From Lepidurus packardi (lineage: Eukaryota > Arthropoda > Branchiopoda > Notostraca > Triopsidae): a DNA stretch of 64,000 bases. Positions within the stretch are counted from its first letter, which is position 1, and the number at the start of each line of letters is the position of its first letter. Of the stretch, positions 11,101-21,779 are shown in pieces. Made by a program: the position numbers and the translations under genes. The notes beneath the pieces are model-generated. The model was not told the DNA's origin and did not search any database. It saw nothing but the letters and a program-made list of their open reading frames with translations. The stretch is taken from assembly GCA_023053545.1 (NCBI GenBank), contig JAKZAN010000006.1, positions 8,319,851 to 8,383,850 on the forward strand, written 5' to 3'.

Positions 11101-14018
11101 ATTTATTGTCAGCTCCAATTTTCTTTTGCGTATCATAACAAACATCAAAGAAACACTATCAAAATTTTGTTCAACACAATTAATGTACGCGGCTCGTTGG
11201 TCTAGGGGTATGATTCTCGCTTAGGGTGCGAGAGGTCCCGGGTTCAAATCCCGGACGAGCCCAATAGCTTTTTTTTGTTCTGGCTATCACATTGGTGAAG
11301 GGCAATGGTGACGCTGCTAAAGCCCAGCTTTGACTTTGAAGTAGGGCAACGAATCTAGTTTGCAGTCACATGTTTCTTTCCATATTTCGCAAACTGGTAA
11401 TTAGTCAATTAAATTAAAGGAATAAAACATAGGACCATGTTGCTTTTCGACGTTACAGACACATCATAATCGCTGCTACCCAATAGCTTTCTTTATCGTT
11501 TTCAATATGATAATCCTCATAATAGCGTAGATTACGAGTATCACTCAAAACCTGGACACGTGATTTTTGTGGCCTTCAAGTTTAGATGACTTATTTTATT
11601 TTTTTCGCAGAATTTCCATGGAATCTCAGCAATCCCGTAGACACTCTTTCGACTCCCATTCCCAGTTATCGGTCCATACCCTGGATTTGGAACGTTTGGC
11701 GCGACTACATGCCCGTACCGTAGGAAGACATTCAAGTCGCCGTTTCCGGTTTAAGTCGGGCTGGGGTTGGAGTAGCAGTTTACGAAGTAGTCGAAGCAGT
11801 CGCTTAGGTTTCCGTCGACGGGGCAGTAGTACTTCGCAAGCATCCCAAAACAGTTCCTTCGGCTCACAGATTCTACCCGCCATCACGATCGGGAGGCAAG
11901 GCACCGCCCTACTACGGAAAGTCCCCAGGCCAGGAAAGCGCGAATTTGGCGCTCTTACAGCCGCTACTACCTCACGAACACCCAAGTTTGACCCAAATCT
12001 GAGTCTCGAGTTGGAGCGTTTTTCCTTAAATTTGCCTGGAAGTAGTTTGGGCCTGAGCGACAGCGACGATGAAAAGAAAAACGGGCGTGAAGGGATTCCC
12101 AAACTTCCCATTAAGGAAGATATGAAGAAAAGTTACAGCGGTGAGATTAACGTCTGCTATATCAATGAAGAGCGACAAAAAGCCGCCCAAATGAGGGCCA
12201 AAAGACGCTCGAGTCTCCAAAATAATTCGGGTAAAAAGGCGGAAGTAGTAATAGAGCCGCGGTTGTCAAGACAGACCAGCGGGACCCAAACGGCTGATAC
12301 AGTGGCGATTTGTGACGTAGGAACGCAGACGTCCACTGATTTTATGCGCTACGTGTCGCGAAAGGAAACTGCGCCTATTTGCGTCACAAAATCTACTCAA
12401 GTTACCCCTTCACCGAAAAGAAGTCGTAAACGGCAAGACAAAGCTACTAAAACGTCTGTCAAATCTGGCAATGTCGTCTACCGATCAGCAGCTACCAGTG
12501 AAAGCGAAGAAAGCGAAGTTTTTGTAGACGAAGACAAAGAGCAAGAGTCCCCACGTGTCTCCAAAAAGCGGAACAAACAAGGAGACAAACTGCGCAATTC
12601 GCATGACTATGGCATTGCGACCAAGTTGACGGGTAGCCGTAAGAGGAACCCTTCGCCACGAAGGCAAAGAACTACATCGGCACCAAGCCAGTAAGTCCAC
12701 ATTTTTATTAAAATATTTGTGACTATGCAAAAAATCGCAATTGTCATCTTAACGTTTTTTACGGGGTTTTAAGGGGTTGTTCTGATAAGCTTCTTTTAAT
12801 GGTTTTTCGCTTACTTTCCTGTAAGATCCGTGTAAATTTTTTTTATTATGGATTTGCTTATAGGAATTTAGCGCATTAACTATATTTTAGCCCGAATACG
12901 TATAGGCTCCCTAGAAGTTGCTTATAGGGTAGGTTTTAGGTATTATACAGGTAGCTTTTAACGTTTCATACGATCTTTACAAAATGATTTATTGAATACT
13001 CGAGTAAAACTTGGATGCTTTTTTTTTTCAGTAATTTATTTCACACAGTCCGAAACTGAATCCATAAAAGTAAATCTGTAGGATACGTGTAGGATATCCA
13101 AAGTTTTTTACGGGAAATTTTCCGCAGATTTTTTCCCTACATTTTATTTTCCTGAAAAATGTCATCTTCCTTAAAATCCTATCTTCTGAAATTTTGCCAA
13201 TATTTTAAAATATTGCCAATAGTTTCACGTGACACTGTCTCTAGAATTTAGAGCGTATTATTTACCCTTGAATGATATCCAAAGTAGCGTAAAGAAGACA
13301 AAGACATATTTTGCAAGTGACATATGTTCGTTTTAATGTTTTGTTTTTTCAAAGACGTGAACGCAAACCGGATATATCGTCAGATGAAGGGTCGACGTCA
13401 GACATTTCGTTAGCTTCCAATCGAGACCATCCGCTGCCGGATTACTATTCATCGCCTTCACCTTCGCCCGTTTTGCTACCTTTGCCCGGAAGAGGCCGTT
13501 TATCGTCGCAGGAGGATGGAGAGGAGCGCACAGCTGGCCGATCTCGTGCAGAACGAGCTATTGATGCTTCGGAGACGTTGCGATCGTTCGCTGCTTTACA
13601 ACTTCGTCCTGGTTCTAAAGGGGAACGACAGCATTCTCAGCAGAGCTATCTCATCAAGAACGCAGAACTCAATTCCCCTCACAAAGCGAACGACCGTGAT
13701 CGAGTCAAAAAGCTACGCACTGAAGATGCGAAACGATCAAGGGCCAAGACTCGAGAGGCATCTCCTTCACGAACCAAAAGCAAAAATCGAAATGATGAGC
13801 AACTGTCTAAGGATCTGTTGCTCCCAACGACAAGTAATTCAAATTATTTGGACGACGAAATCTCAAGCAAGAAAAGGGGTAAGAAAAGTAAAGAAAAGGA
13901 TCGATTGAAACGACGAAGAAAGGCTGTACTAGCCTTGGCTGAAGGAATCAAGTCTTCCCCTGAATCCCCTCATCGTATTATAGAGATGAGAGACCTCGAA
14001 CTACTTAATGATGATTAA
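8127..14018 (+). CDS. smo: Smoothened, class F GPCR of the Hedgehog pathway
   Basis: Seven-pass Hedgehog signal transducer, repressed by Patched, acting at the plasma membrane or cilium. Exons: 8127-8738, 8804-8911, 8973-9182, 9245-9417, 9593-9711, 9779-10003, 10064-10265, 10337-10525, 10574-10713, 10778-10940, 11611-12690, 13355-14018, giving 1294 aa. A signal peptide (residues ~1-24) precedes a variable linker and the Cys-rich Frizzled domain ([24 protein letters not shown]). The 7TM core has classic Smo blocks: [56 protein letters not shown] and WIWTKSSI. After TM7 come [15 protein letters not shown] and [14 protein letters not shown]. The ~450-aa tail is Ser/Arg-rich with PKA-like sites RRNS, RRHS and RRSS, as in insect Smo. 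Two introns of ~665 bases flank the long tail exon; the first contains a tRNA gene. Confidence 0.96.
11191..11262 (+). tRNA. tRNA-Pro (AGG)
   Basis: A 72-nt cloverleaf. The acceptor stem GGCTCGT pairs with ACGAGCC. The anticodon arm CTCGC/GCGAG encloses the 7-nt loop TTAGGGT with anticodon AGG at 11223-11225. The T arm is CCCGG-GTTCAAAT-CCGGG. The internal A box (TGGTCTAGGGG) and B box (GGTTCAAATCC) are intact, CCA is not encoded and there is no intron. A T-run pol III terminator starts near 11269. It sits in the same orientation inside a smo intron (10941-11610). Confidence 0.96.
11269..11276 (+). terminator. RNA polymerase III T-run terminator of tRNA-Pro
   Basis: A run of about eight T begins seven bases past the tRNA discriminator base, as expected for pol III termination. 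It would stop pol III but not the pol II smo transcript. Confidence 0.7.
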
Positions 14019-14254
14019 GTTCAATTTCCTTTCTTGATTTTGGACAACGTCGCTTAGGATGTATGAATTCTGTCTCTTTTTTTCATATCTGTTAGTTGGA
14101 TCTTGCCTCCCGGACCTTGAATCTCATGGATAAGTGCCTTTATATTGTGATAGGGAGTTATGGAAACATTTCCGCAGCTATTTTACAACTTCTGACAATC
14201 TGAAATAGAAACCCTTTTTATTCGGTTAAGAAAACAAAGCGTGTATTATCCTTA

Positions 14255-15644
14255 TCATGGTTCGATTTCTCCCAGGTAAATTTTTTTGTCACTTGACGCT
14301 GACGCCACTATTGGGAGGAAAAAGATGGGTTTTAGAAAATAGACTAAATTACATTGAAACAGAATGTTGGAACGTACCGATAGGCTCTTTTGGATGGAAC
14401 ACGACATCACTGACACTTCCATTATGTCCCGGCAACTTGTACAGCAATTGTCTGGATGTCGTATCCCAAATATTGACGTAGCGATCGGCCGATCCAGCAG
14501 AAATTTTTGATGCATCAGGTGACCAAGAGCAATGTAACAAATTCTAGGATAGAACAGTCACAATAAGGTATTCATTTGAAAGTTTGAAGCGAAGCTGAGT
14601 TTCAAGTAGAAGAACTGAAACAAGTTTTTTGGTACCTTTTCGAAATTGTGCTGGTGACCAGTGAAAATTTTGAGGCAACGCTCAGTTGGGGCGAAAGGGC
14701 GAACGTCCCATACGCGCAAGCTGTTGTCCATAGCATTGGAAAGAACATATGATCCATCCGGCGACAGAGAAAGTCCCGTGATAGTATCCGTATGGCCTTT
14801 CATCGTGTATAGCATAGCGTTTTTGCGCAAATCCCAAACCTAGGAAGGAAAAATAGCAAGTCGCATCAATAAGGGTAACCTGATAAGGCTAAGCGAGCGT
14901 GTGACTTTACTTTAAGATCGTTATCGATTCCACCGGAAATTATTACATCGGCCGTTTCGTTAAAGGTTACCGACGTAACTTGGTACCCATTGTCAAATTT
15001 GTTAACGTCTCCTTTCTTCCTCGTATCCCAGAGTCGCACACTGCAATCATCAGAGCCGCTACATAACATGGGGGAATTGCGAGCTGGGTAGCAGGAGTTT
15101 ACAATAGCCGCGTGACCTTTGTACCGCTTTAACCGTACGCCGGTTCCCATATCCCACATGGCCAGGTTTTTGTCGGAGCTAGCAGTAAAAAGTCGGTCGC
15201 CTTCTATGTTAAAATGCATATCTAATACTGCGCCATGATGGCCAGACAAGACTGCGAAATTGTCACATTCTCCAAACGTATTCCAAAGAACTAAACAATA
15301 CAAGATTGAGCTTCTATTCATTTCGTTTAATAGTATCTTACAAATCGTTCTTTCGAAGCCTGCTGTAGCTAGAAAGTTCCCTTCCGGATGAAACTTGCAT
15401 GAAAATATTTCTCCCTGATGCCCAGTTAGTAGCATTATAGGGGCCAAGAGATTGGAAGTTCGTGGCGGACCCTAATTAACAATATAATTATGGTTCTTGC
15501 TTAATGCTTGTTCACACTTACATCTTCAACAGCTTTTATTTGGCTCGAATTGTCGTATTCCAACGAGGCTACAATTTCATTTCTCGCTTTTTTAGAAGGA
15601 ACTAGCGCTAGATCTTCTTCACTTGGACGTTTAATTTCAGGCAT
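14255..15644 (-). CDS. SNRNP40: U5 snRNP 40 kDa WD-repeat protein (Prp8-binding)
   Basis: Seven-bladed WD40 propeller of the U5 snRNP that contacts PRPF8 in the nucleus; a core splicing factor. Exons on the minus strand: 15522-15644, 15342-15471, 14911-15290, 14636-14839, 14378-14543, 14255-14307, giving 351 aa (human 357). The N-terminus MPEIKRPSEEDLALVP is followed by the family block GPPRTSNLLAPIMLLTGHQG. The WD repeats include SGSDDCSVRLWDTRKKGD, GGIDNDLKVWDLRKN, SNAMDNSLRVWDVRPFAP and SAGSADRYVNIWDTTSRQLL. The end SASSDKKIYLGEIEP is typical. It is tail to tail with smo (236 bases apart) and diverges from syndecan. Nothing is missing. Confidence 0.96.
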
Positions 15645-16740
15645 CTTCCATAAAATATGTGCGAGTCGTTTTCAATGCCGGAGAGCTTGTTGTTAAACAA
15701 AAAGTAGCGGTATGATTTTGACCTCCTATTAAAACGTAACTTCGAGCAAAGTTGAAAACAACAGTGTTCCTTCCAAAAGCTATTGACACGAAGTAAAGTA
15801 CTGACTTCATAGTATAAAAGGCGAATGACTCACCACTACGCTGTTATCGATGGTAGCGCCACTCCAAAGTGAATCCCTTTCGAAATTTAGTGTAAAAAAA
15901 TACGAAAGTTGAAAGAAATATTTGAAAACTAGGTGTGATATTAATCCCATTAGAATAATACATATTTCCATTAAAAACTGAGTTAGACACAGCTTATTGA
16001 ACAATAAGCTAATAAACGATGATTAGTTCAAATACTGCTTGGCGGCGCTTCCGAGGAATTTGGCGGACGAAACAAAAATGTGTTTCGTCTCCTCCTCGTG
16101 GTAAGACTTCATCTAGATGCTATTGAATCGACTCGAACTTCAGCGATATGATAGTTTTCCTTTTCTGAGCCATTGGGAATGTGTGTGGAAGTGGCTTCTG
16201 TCTTTTGTGACGTCTCTTGAAGCATTTGCAAGGTTATTTACATGAAACTTTCAAAAGCATACACAGCATTTCATGAGTCTTGTTAGATTTACTAAATAGA
16301 GTGCGAGGGTGATACCTCGGACGACGGAAATAAAGTTGAAAGGTAAGCAGGCGTCCCAGCCCTTATTCATCCCTATAGTGTAGCCCAAGATGAGCAAAGC
16401 CTATATCCTGTCTTGCCTGCCATTCCTTCTTTGCTTGTCTGACCCTGATTTCTGGTTTTGCAAGTGCTATTACAACCTACATTACATACAAGGAGACGTC
16501 TTTGTATACACGCACTAACTTGTCACTTTTGGAACCTGAATTGCGTATTTTAAATTCACTAGCTTATCAATCCTTTCTTCTTTTTCGCAGTAGTGATCCG
16601 ATTTATCTTTGAAGGAGGAAAAACATCCCACTGTACGACGTTCTTTGGTGTCGTGGAAGAAATAAAAAAAATTATCTGCATTTTCCAAAAGAGGACGCAG
16701 TTGACATTTTAGCCCAACTTGTCTAGAAAGGTTGTGTATA
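15645..16740. promoter_or_regulatory. divergent SNRNP40/syndecan upstream region
   Basis: About 1.1 kb between the SNRNP40 ATG (minus) and the syndecan ATG (plus). It must hold both promoters and the syndecan 5' UTR; a tgtctag acceptor-like site lies just before the syndecan ATG. It contains a 9-bp perfect hairpin at 16066-16089. No gene is visible. Confidence 0.45.
16066..16089. repeat. 9-bp perfect inverted repeat
   Basis: GACGAAACA and its reverse complement TGTTTCGTC flank a 6-base spacer. It lies between the divergent SNRNP40 and syndecan genes. A protein-binding palindrome or a chance hairpin are both possible. Confidence 0.5.
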
Positions 16741-19700
16741 ATGTATTGGAGTACTCGTGCAATTTTCGTGGCGCTGTGCGTCTCACACCTCGCAGTGTGT
16801 CTAACTGCTTCTCAGGTAAGCCGATTGCTAATTTAGCCTTTCTCATAAGTTGCACGTTGTACAGTCACCATATCAGGATAATCCGGGGCTTAAGGCAAAA
16901 GGATATATACAAGCTTGTGTGAGGCTGGGGTTGTAGACTCTTTAACTTTTCGTTAAAATCCTTGTTGTTCAGACTTATAATTGAGAGGTATACCTTACCT
17001 CGACTCCCTTGCTTTGGCTCGACTGTAGCTGCATTATAGTGAGTAGAAAAGGTAGTTTTTCCCGAGTGCCATGTTTAGTCTGCTCCTATCTTTCATGCCC
17101 TCGATAAATAAGCTATTCAGGACGTTTATTCTTTGGCGTTTCTTTTCCTCAATCCAACACTTTCGGGGTTTTACCTCTCACAAGTATCTCGCAACAAGAT
17201 AATAACAATTAGCAATGCGAAACTGGCATCCGATCAGTTCGTGCAACTAGGAAAAAAAGGGGAGGGGACAGTTCTTTCAAATTTATGCCATGAAAAGTTG
17301 TTGATACGATTGTTTGAGTCATATCTGGATTGTTGTACATAAGCTACTGTCGAATATGGCACATTCCACGCCGCTGGCATGTTGGATGCATCAAGCAGTT
17401 GCGCCGCTTGTTTTGAGTCGCGCCAAAGTGGAATATATGCGTATTTCGTAGTTTAGTTTGGTTTTATTCAACAAAGCTGAAGGAAAAAGATGACAAGCGT
17501 GTCAAGTGTTAATGGAAATGCAGGCAGTTCTGCCACACCTCGAAAAATTCGACATGAACCACCTGCATGGATATGCAAGTGGCAAAGAGCGAAAGTTTGT
17601 GAACGCGGCAGACATACGTTCCATGATTAACGACTGGGTATTAATTCCATAGCTTGTCAGTAAACGAGGACTTTCTTTTAACATTCAAATGATTTGTAAT
17701 AAAGACCCGAAAATACCTTGCTAAAACTAAGCAAAATAAAAAAAAAAAACATCTTTCCCAGTCTCGCCACTATCTCTCCCTGAAACTCTGCGTCAAGAAT
17801 GACCTGGAATCGCCGACATATCGCGGATGCTATGACGACGCATTGCTTGGCATTCTTGGGCCATAGAACTCGCAGAAGCACCGTCCTTTTTAAAACATTC
17901 ATTCCTTGATTACTTTCTCAGTTACTGCTTTTCCAAGTTTAGCTCTTCAATAGTTTATTCAGACCACACACAATCATGGGTTATCCATACGGTTCCGTCC
18001 ACTCCTATGTCCAAGGAGTTTATGCACGTCACGTGGCACATGCCATTTTGTTTATTGTTTTATTATTATTTTATTTTGCTTGTTTTAAATTAAAGAGTTT
18101 GCGTGGAACTTTTACGTGGCCATCGGTTAGTCGTGAATCGAAGTCATTTGGTCGTGAATTAATAGGTGTGGAAAAGGATAAACTGGGTTAAAAAATAGGG
18201 GTTGATTGTCAGTTTTTATTACTTTATTGTAATCCGTTCTGGAGTTTTTCGGTGACCCAGCATGCACTACAGGACTTGTCCTGGGGAGCGACCTAGGTGC
18301 TCGGAGATGTCATGACAGAACCTGTTGTATCGATCGCTACCCGCCCCGTGTATAAGGGCGTCTTTTTTTCTGTTGAAGATTCACGTGTCTCAGTTTTGGC
18401 TCTGGTCGCGGTGAAAGTATTTTTTTATCATCATTATTATTATTGTGTTGTATCCTAGATCGTAAGTCTACCTCATCCTTACCCCCAACCTCTTTTACTT
18501 CTGAAAAATGTTGCTTTTACAGTTTTGTCGTTGTGATGATGAAAGAGCGCTCTCCTGAAGCCCAATGTAGACAGATTTAATATATACCCACGCAACGTTA
18601 CTTTCATCTCTGGGCTGCAACACTTTGAAACGCCCCTTAAACAATTCGGGGAATTGCGCAAGGAATTTTTATGAAAAATTTCCCCTTCGAATTCATCTAC
18701 TTGTACTTTAGTACACACGTTTCTTATACATGGGGAAGAAAAGGAGGAAAGAAAAACTTTATCTTGAAGCAACTTAGTGTGTGTTGGAGAGAAAACACTG
18801 TACAACCTGATATTCCTTTTTTTGATTTTGGAATTGTCTCCCGTAGCTCTCCTTTTCCTTTCCTTGACGTTGCCATAGAAAGCAAATCAATATGTAGAAT
18901 TGCCCGAGTAATCGTAAACGGGAAAAACCCTATAGTTGCAGTTTACCAAAAAATATCGACTATATGTACGTATTTGCCCGATCCTGGTTCGACAGCCGTC
19001 TTTCTTTGTCACGACACATTTGGGACACTTTTGTATTCAGCAGTTGAGGTAAAGATATCGGGTTTTGCTCATTCAAGCAAAAATACGCCAAAAATGTTCG
19101 AGATCCAGTGACGCAGTTAACGTCGCGTGGGATTATTTATGAAAATGGCTTTTGGGTTTGGCGTGATAGGTCAGTTCTGTTCGGAACACGTAAAGCTTGC
19201 CGTTTACATAGGGAGTACAATAAATAGTTACGATTTGCAAAGGGTTGAACGTGCCTATTTTTCTTGTGTGTGGGGTGTTTGGAAAGCGACCCCAACACTT
19301 GAAAAGACCCTGTAGTTGAGAACACGCGGGTCTTGATTTATTTTTAAATTTTAAAATATGGAAGGACCAGATTTATTGCGGGGCTCGTGCATGTTATGGC
19401 CTTTCCTTAAGGTTGTCTAGGGAAAAATTGAAGCCTTTGGCTCGAGCTCCAGAGAGTAAAATGGAAGAAAGAATTGCTTATATCCATAGGAAGAGAGCGT
19501 CCCCCCATTTTTTAAGGGGTGGAGGAAAGCAAGAAGGGGAATTGACTGCTGTCTGTCGAGATTTGTAGAGGTTACCAAATGGATAATTGTCAGGAAGAGA
19601 ATTATAGACCCCCCACCTTGGGCGGAAAAAGCTTTGGATATACGTTTGCGTCCTTTTGTGGTTTTGAATGAATTTTACGAGTATTTATCGGCGATTTTTA

Positions 19701-21779
19701 TGACGTGTGAGTGAGTAGTTAGTCAGCAGACCATGATTTTAGTTGTAATTTCCGGTGACTCCGCTTTTTATCGGAATGCACTTTGCCAAATGAAAGCCAC
19801 GTCCTGAAAGCCGTGTCATACACGTTTAGTCCCGCATTTCGGTCTTCTGAGTAATTAGTCCCATTTATCGGTCCTATTTTCTCTTTTCTCAGAAAAAAAA
19901 GGATACCAAGTGAGCGTCTAATTTTTAAAGACTAAAAATAACTATAGACTTCCCCTGGTGAATCACATCCTCTTGTGGGGGGAAACGTCGTATCCTAAAC
20001 TTCAGTCAGTGATTTGACATTAGGAACTTGTCCAAAAATGGAAAAGTGTCCTAGTGTTGATTGTGAAGGGTTGAAAGAGTTTTGCTTCAAAACATGTCTG
20101 TAATAAAAGCGTACAATGATATGTATTGACGTCATTCTAGTTCCGAGACGCCTCTTCTTGGTTCTCAAGAAAAGGACGCGTCTGTAATTTGCAAAAAAGT
20201 CCAGCGCAAAGCTAATGAGTAAGGATATAAAACCGTCCAGCAAATTAAGTTGTTGGCGCTTTGCCATGTCCCGGTCTCGAAGTGAAACTTGGATAAGAGT
20301 AGAAGTGAGGAGCCGCGCGACTAAGAGAAGGGCAGCTGTCAGTAAATCTCTTCGACATAGAGCTGGCCTTGACTCGGATTTTAAGGGTGTCTCAGTACAA
20401 ACAAAAAAGTTAAAAAAAAAAAAAATTATAATAACATAATGAACGAGATAAGTTTGCGGGAATACATCTGAGTAGTCCGACCCGAAGATGGGTTTATACG
20501 CATTAATTCTGTAATTTTATGAAAGATCGCTTTTCTGTGAGCGGAGAAACTAAGAGCAACATTTGTTGCCTGACACGTAACTGCTGTTCCTTGTTTTTGT
20601 TTCGGGGCAGACCTTCTTTTATTTTTGGTAACATTTTGCTTGCTTCGCCAGGGTGGATTTTCTGGCGCCAAAGATCCGGATGATATTTATATTGATGCGT
20701 CCGGCGACGACGCCGGATACGATGATGAAGACACGCCGAGCCCGCCCAGGGTAGATACTCTTCAATCACGGAACAACAAACCTATATCCAAAACGACGAC
20801 GACGACTACCACCACGACTACTACTCGAGCTCCGCCCCCTTCCACTCCGTCCACACAGGCTCCAACGCCGCCGGTACAACCGAACGAATTGGAAGACGAT
20901 TTGGACCAGGATGGTTCCGGGTCGGGCGCTGGCATCGATGTGGACGGTGAAGAAGACGAAGACGATAACATCACCGACATTGACGATAACACGGATAGCC
21001 TTGATTATACATCGTGTAAGGTCAAACGCGTGTGTGTTTATTTCTCATATGTGCCTGTTGGGGATCCTTAATCTTAATCTCGGCTTGACCTTTTTTCTGA
21101 TTTCTTTCATTCTTTCTTTTACATAGTGATTGACGACCCTAAGAAGAAGGAGGAAAGGAAGCCATTGCCTGAAGTAGGAGAGCCAAGGAAGCCCCAAACC
21201 ACGCCTAAACCGGTATGTTTTCCAGAATAAGCGAAAAGAAAGCCTTACACGGGTTTTTTGGGAGGGTGGAGGTAAGGCGGCAAATAAGAACGTAAATAAT
21301 CGGCATTTTTTTGTGGTTATATCTAGGAGTTGCCCGAGGACATAGAGAACGAAGAGAACGAAATCGTGGTAGATACTCCTAGTCGGACTCCAGAGACTGG
21401 CGATGGTGGAAGCGTTTCGGAGAAGGAGGAAAATAATTTGAACAATGACGTTCACATATTGGGAAGGAAGCACGAAGATCGACCCACTTCTTTCTTTGCC
21501 CAACCAGGAGTGTTGGCAGGTAATACTCGCAAGTTGAAACAACGTTGTTACTTTCTATGCTACTTTATTTTTCATTCTGGATTTTTTACATATTTATTGT
21601 TATGATTTGTAGCCGTGATCGGAGGTGCTGTGGTTGGTCTATTGTGTGCCATATTGTTGGTTATGTTTATCGTATACCGTATGCGCAAAAAGGATGAAGG
21701 ATCTTACGTACTTGACGAGCCGAAACGCTCACCAACGTCCAATTCGTACTCGAAGAACTCGCGGGAATTTTATGCGTAA
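16741..21779 (+). CDS. Sdc: syndecan, transmembrane heparan-sulfate proteoglycan core protein
   Basis: Cell-surface proteoglycan core protein that binds ligands through glycosaminoglycan chains and links to PDZ proteins. Exons: 16741-16815, 20652-21015, 21127-21212, 21327-21519, 21613-21779, giving 294 aa. Exon 1 encodes the signal peptide ([20 protein letters not shown]). The ectodomain is acidic with GAG-attachment contexts DASGDD and GSGSGAG, a poly-Thr stretch and a Pro/Thr linker. One TM helix ([19 protein letters not shown]) leads to the hallmark tail: C1 ([16 protein letters not shown]), a variable region and C2 ending EFYA, the PDZ-binding motif. The 3.8-kb first intron separating the signal exon from the ectodomain exon is a usual syndecan arrangement. 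The start fits because exon 1 joins in phase 0 and encodes a clean leader. Confidence 0.95.
16816..20651 (+). other. syndecan intron 1 (3.8 kb)
   Basis: Starts gtaagc and ends cgccag. It contains only modest open frames, including a 71-codon plus-strand ORF (17976-18191) with one hydrophobic segment and a 146-codon ORF (18671-19111), neither recognisable. Large first introns in syndecan genes commonly hold enhancers. Confidence 0.65.

Noticed and set aside
17490..17902. Possible histone-fold-like fragments (plus 17511-17652, minus 17678-17902)
   Set aside because: Resemblance is vague, the pieces lie on opposite strands, and neither has supporting splice structure.
18671..19111. 146-codon plus-strand ORF in syndecan intron 1
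   Set aside because: No family resemblance, no plausible partners for splicing, and it lies within a well supported intron.
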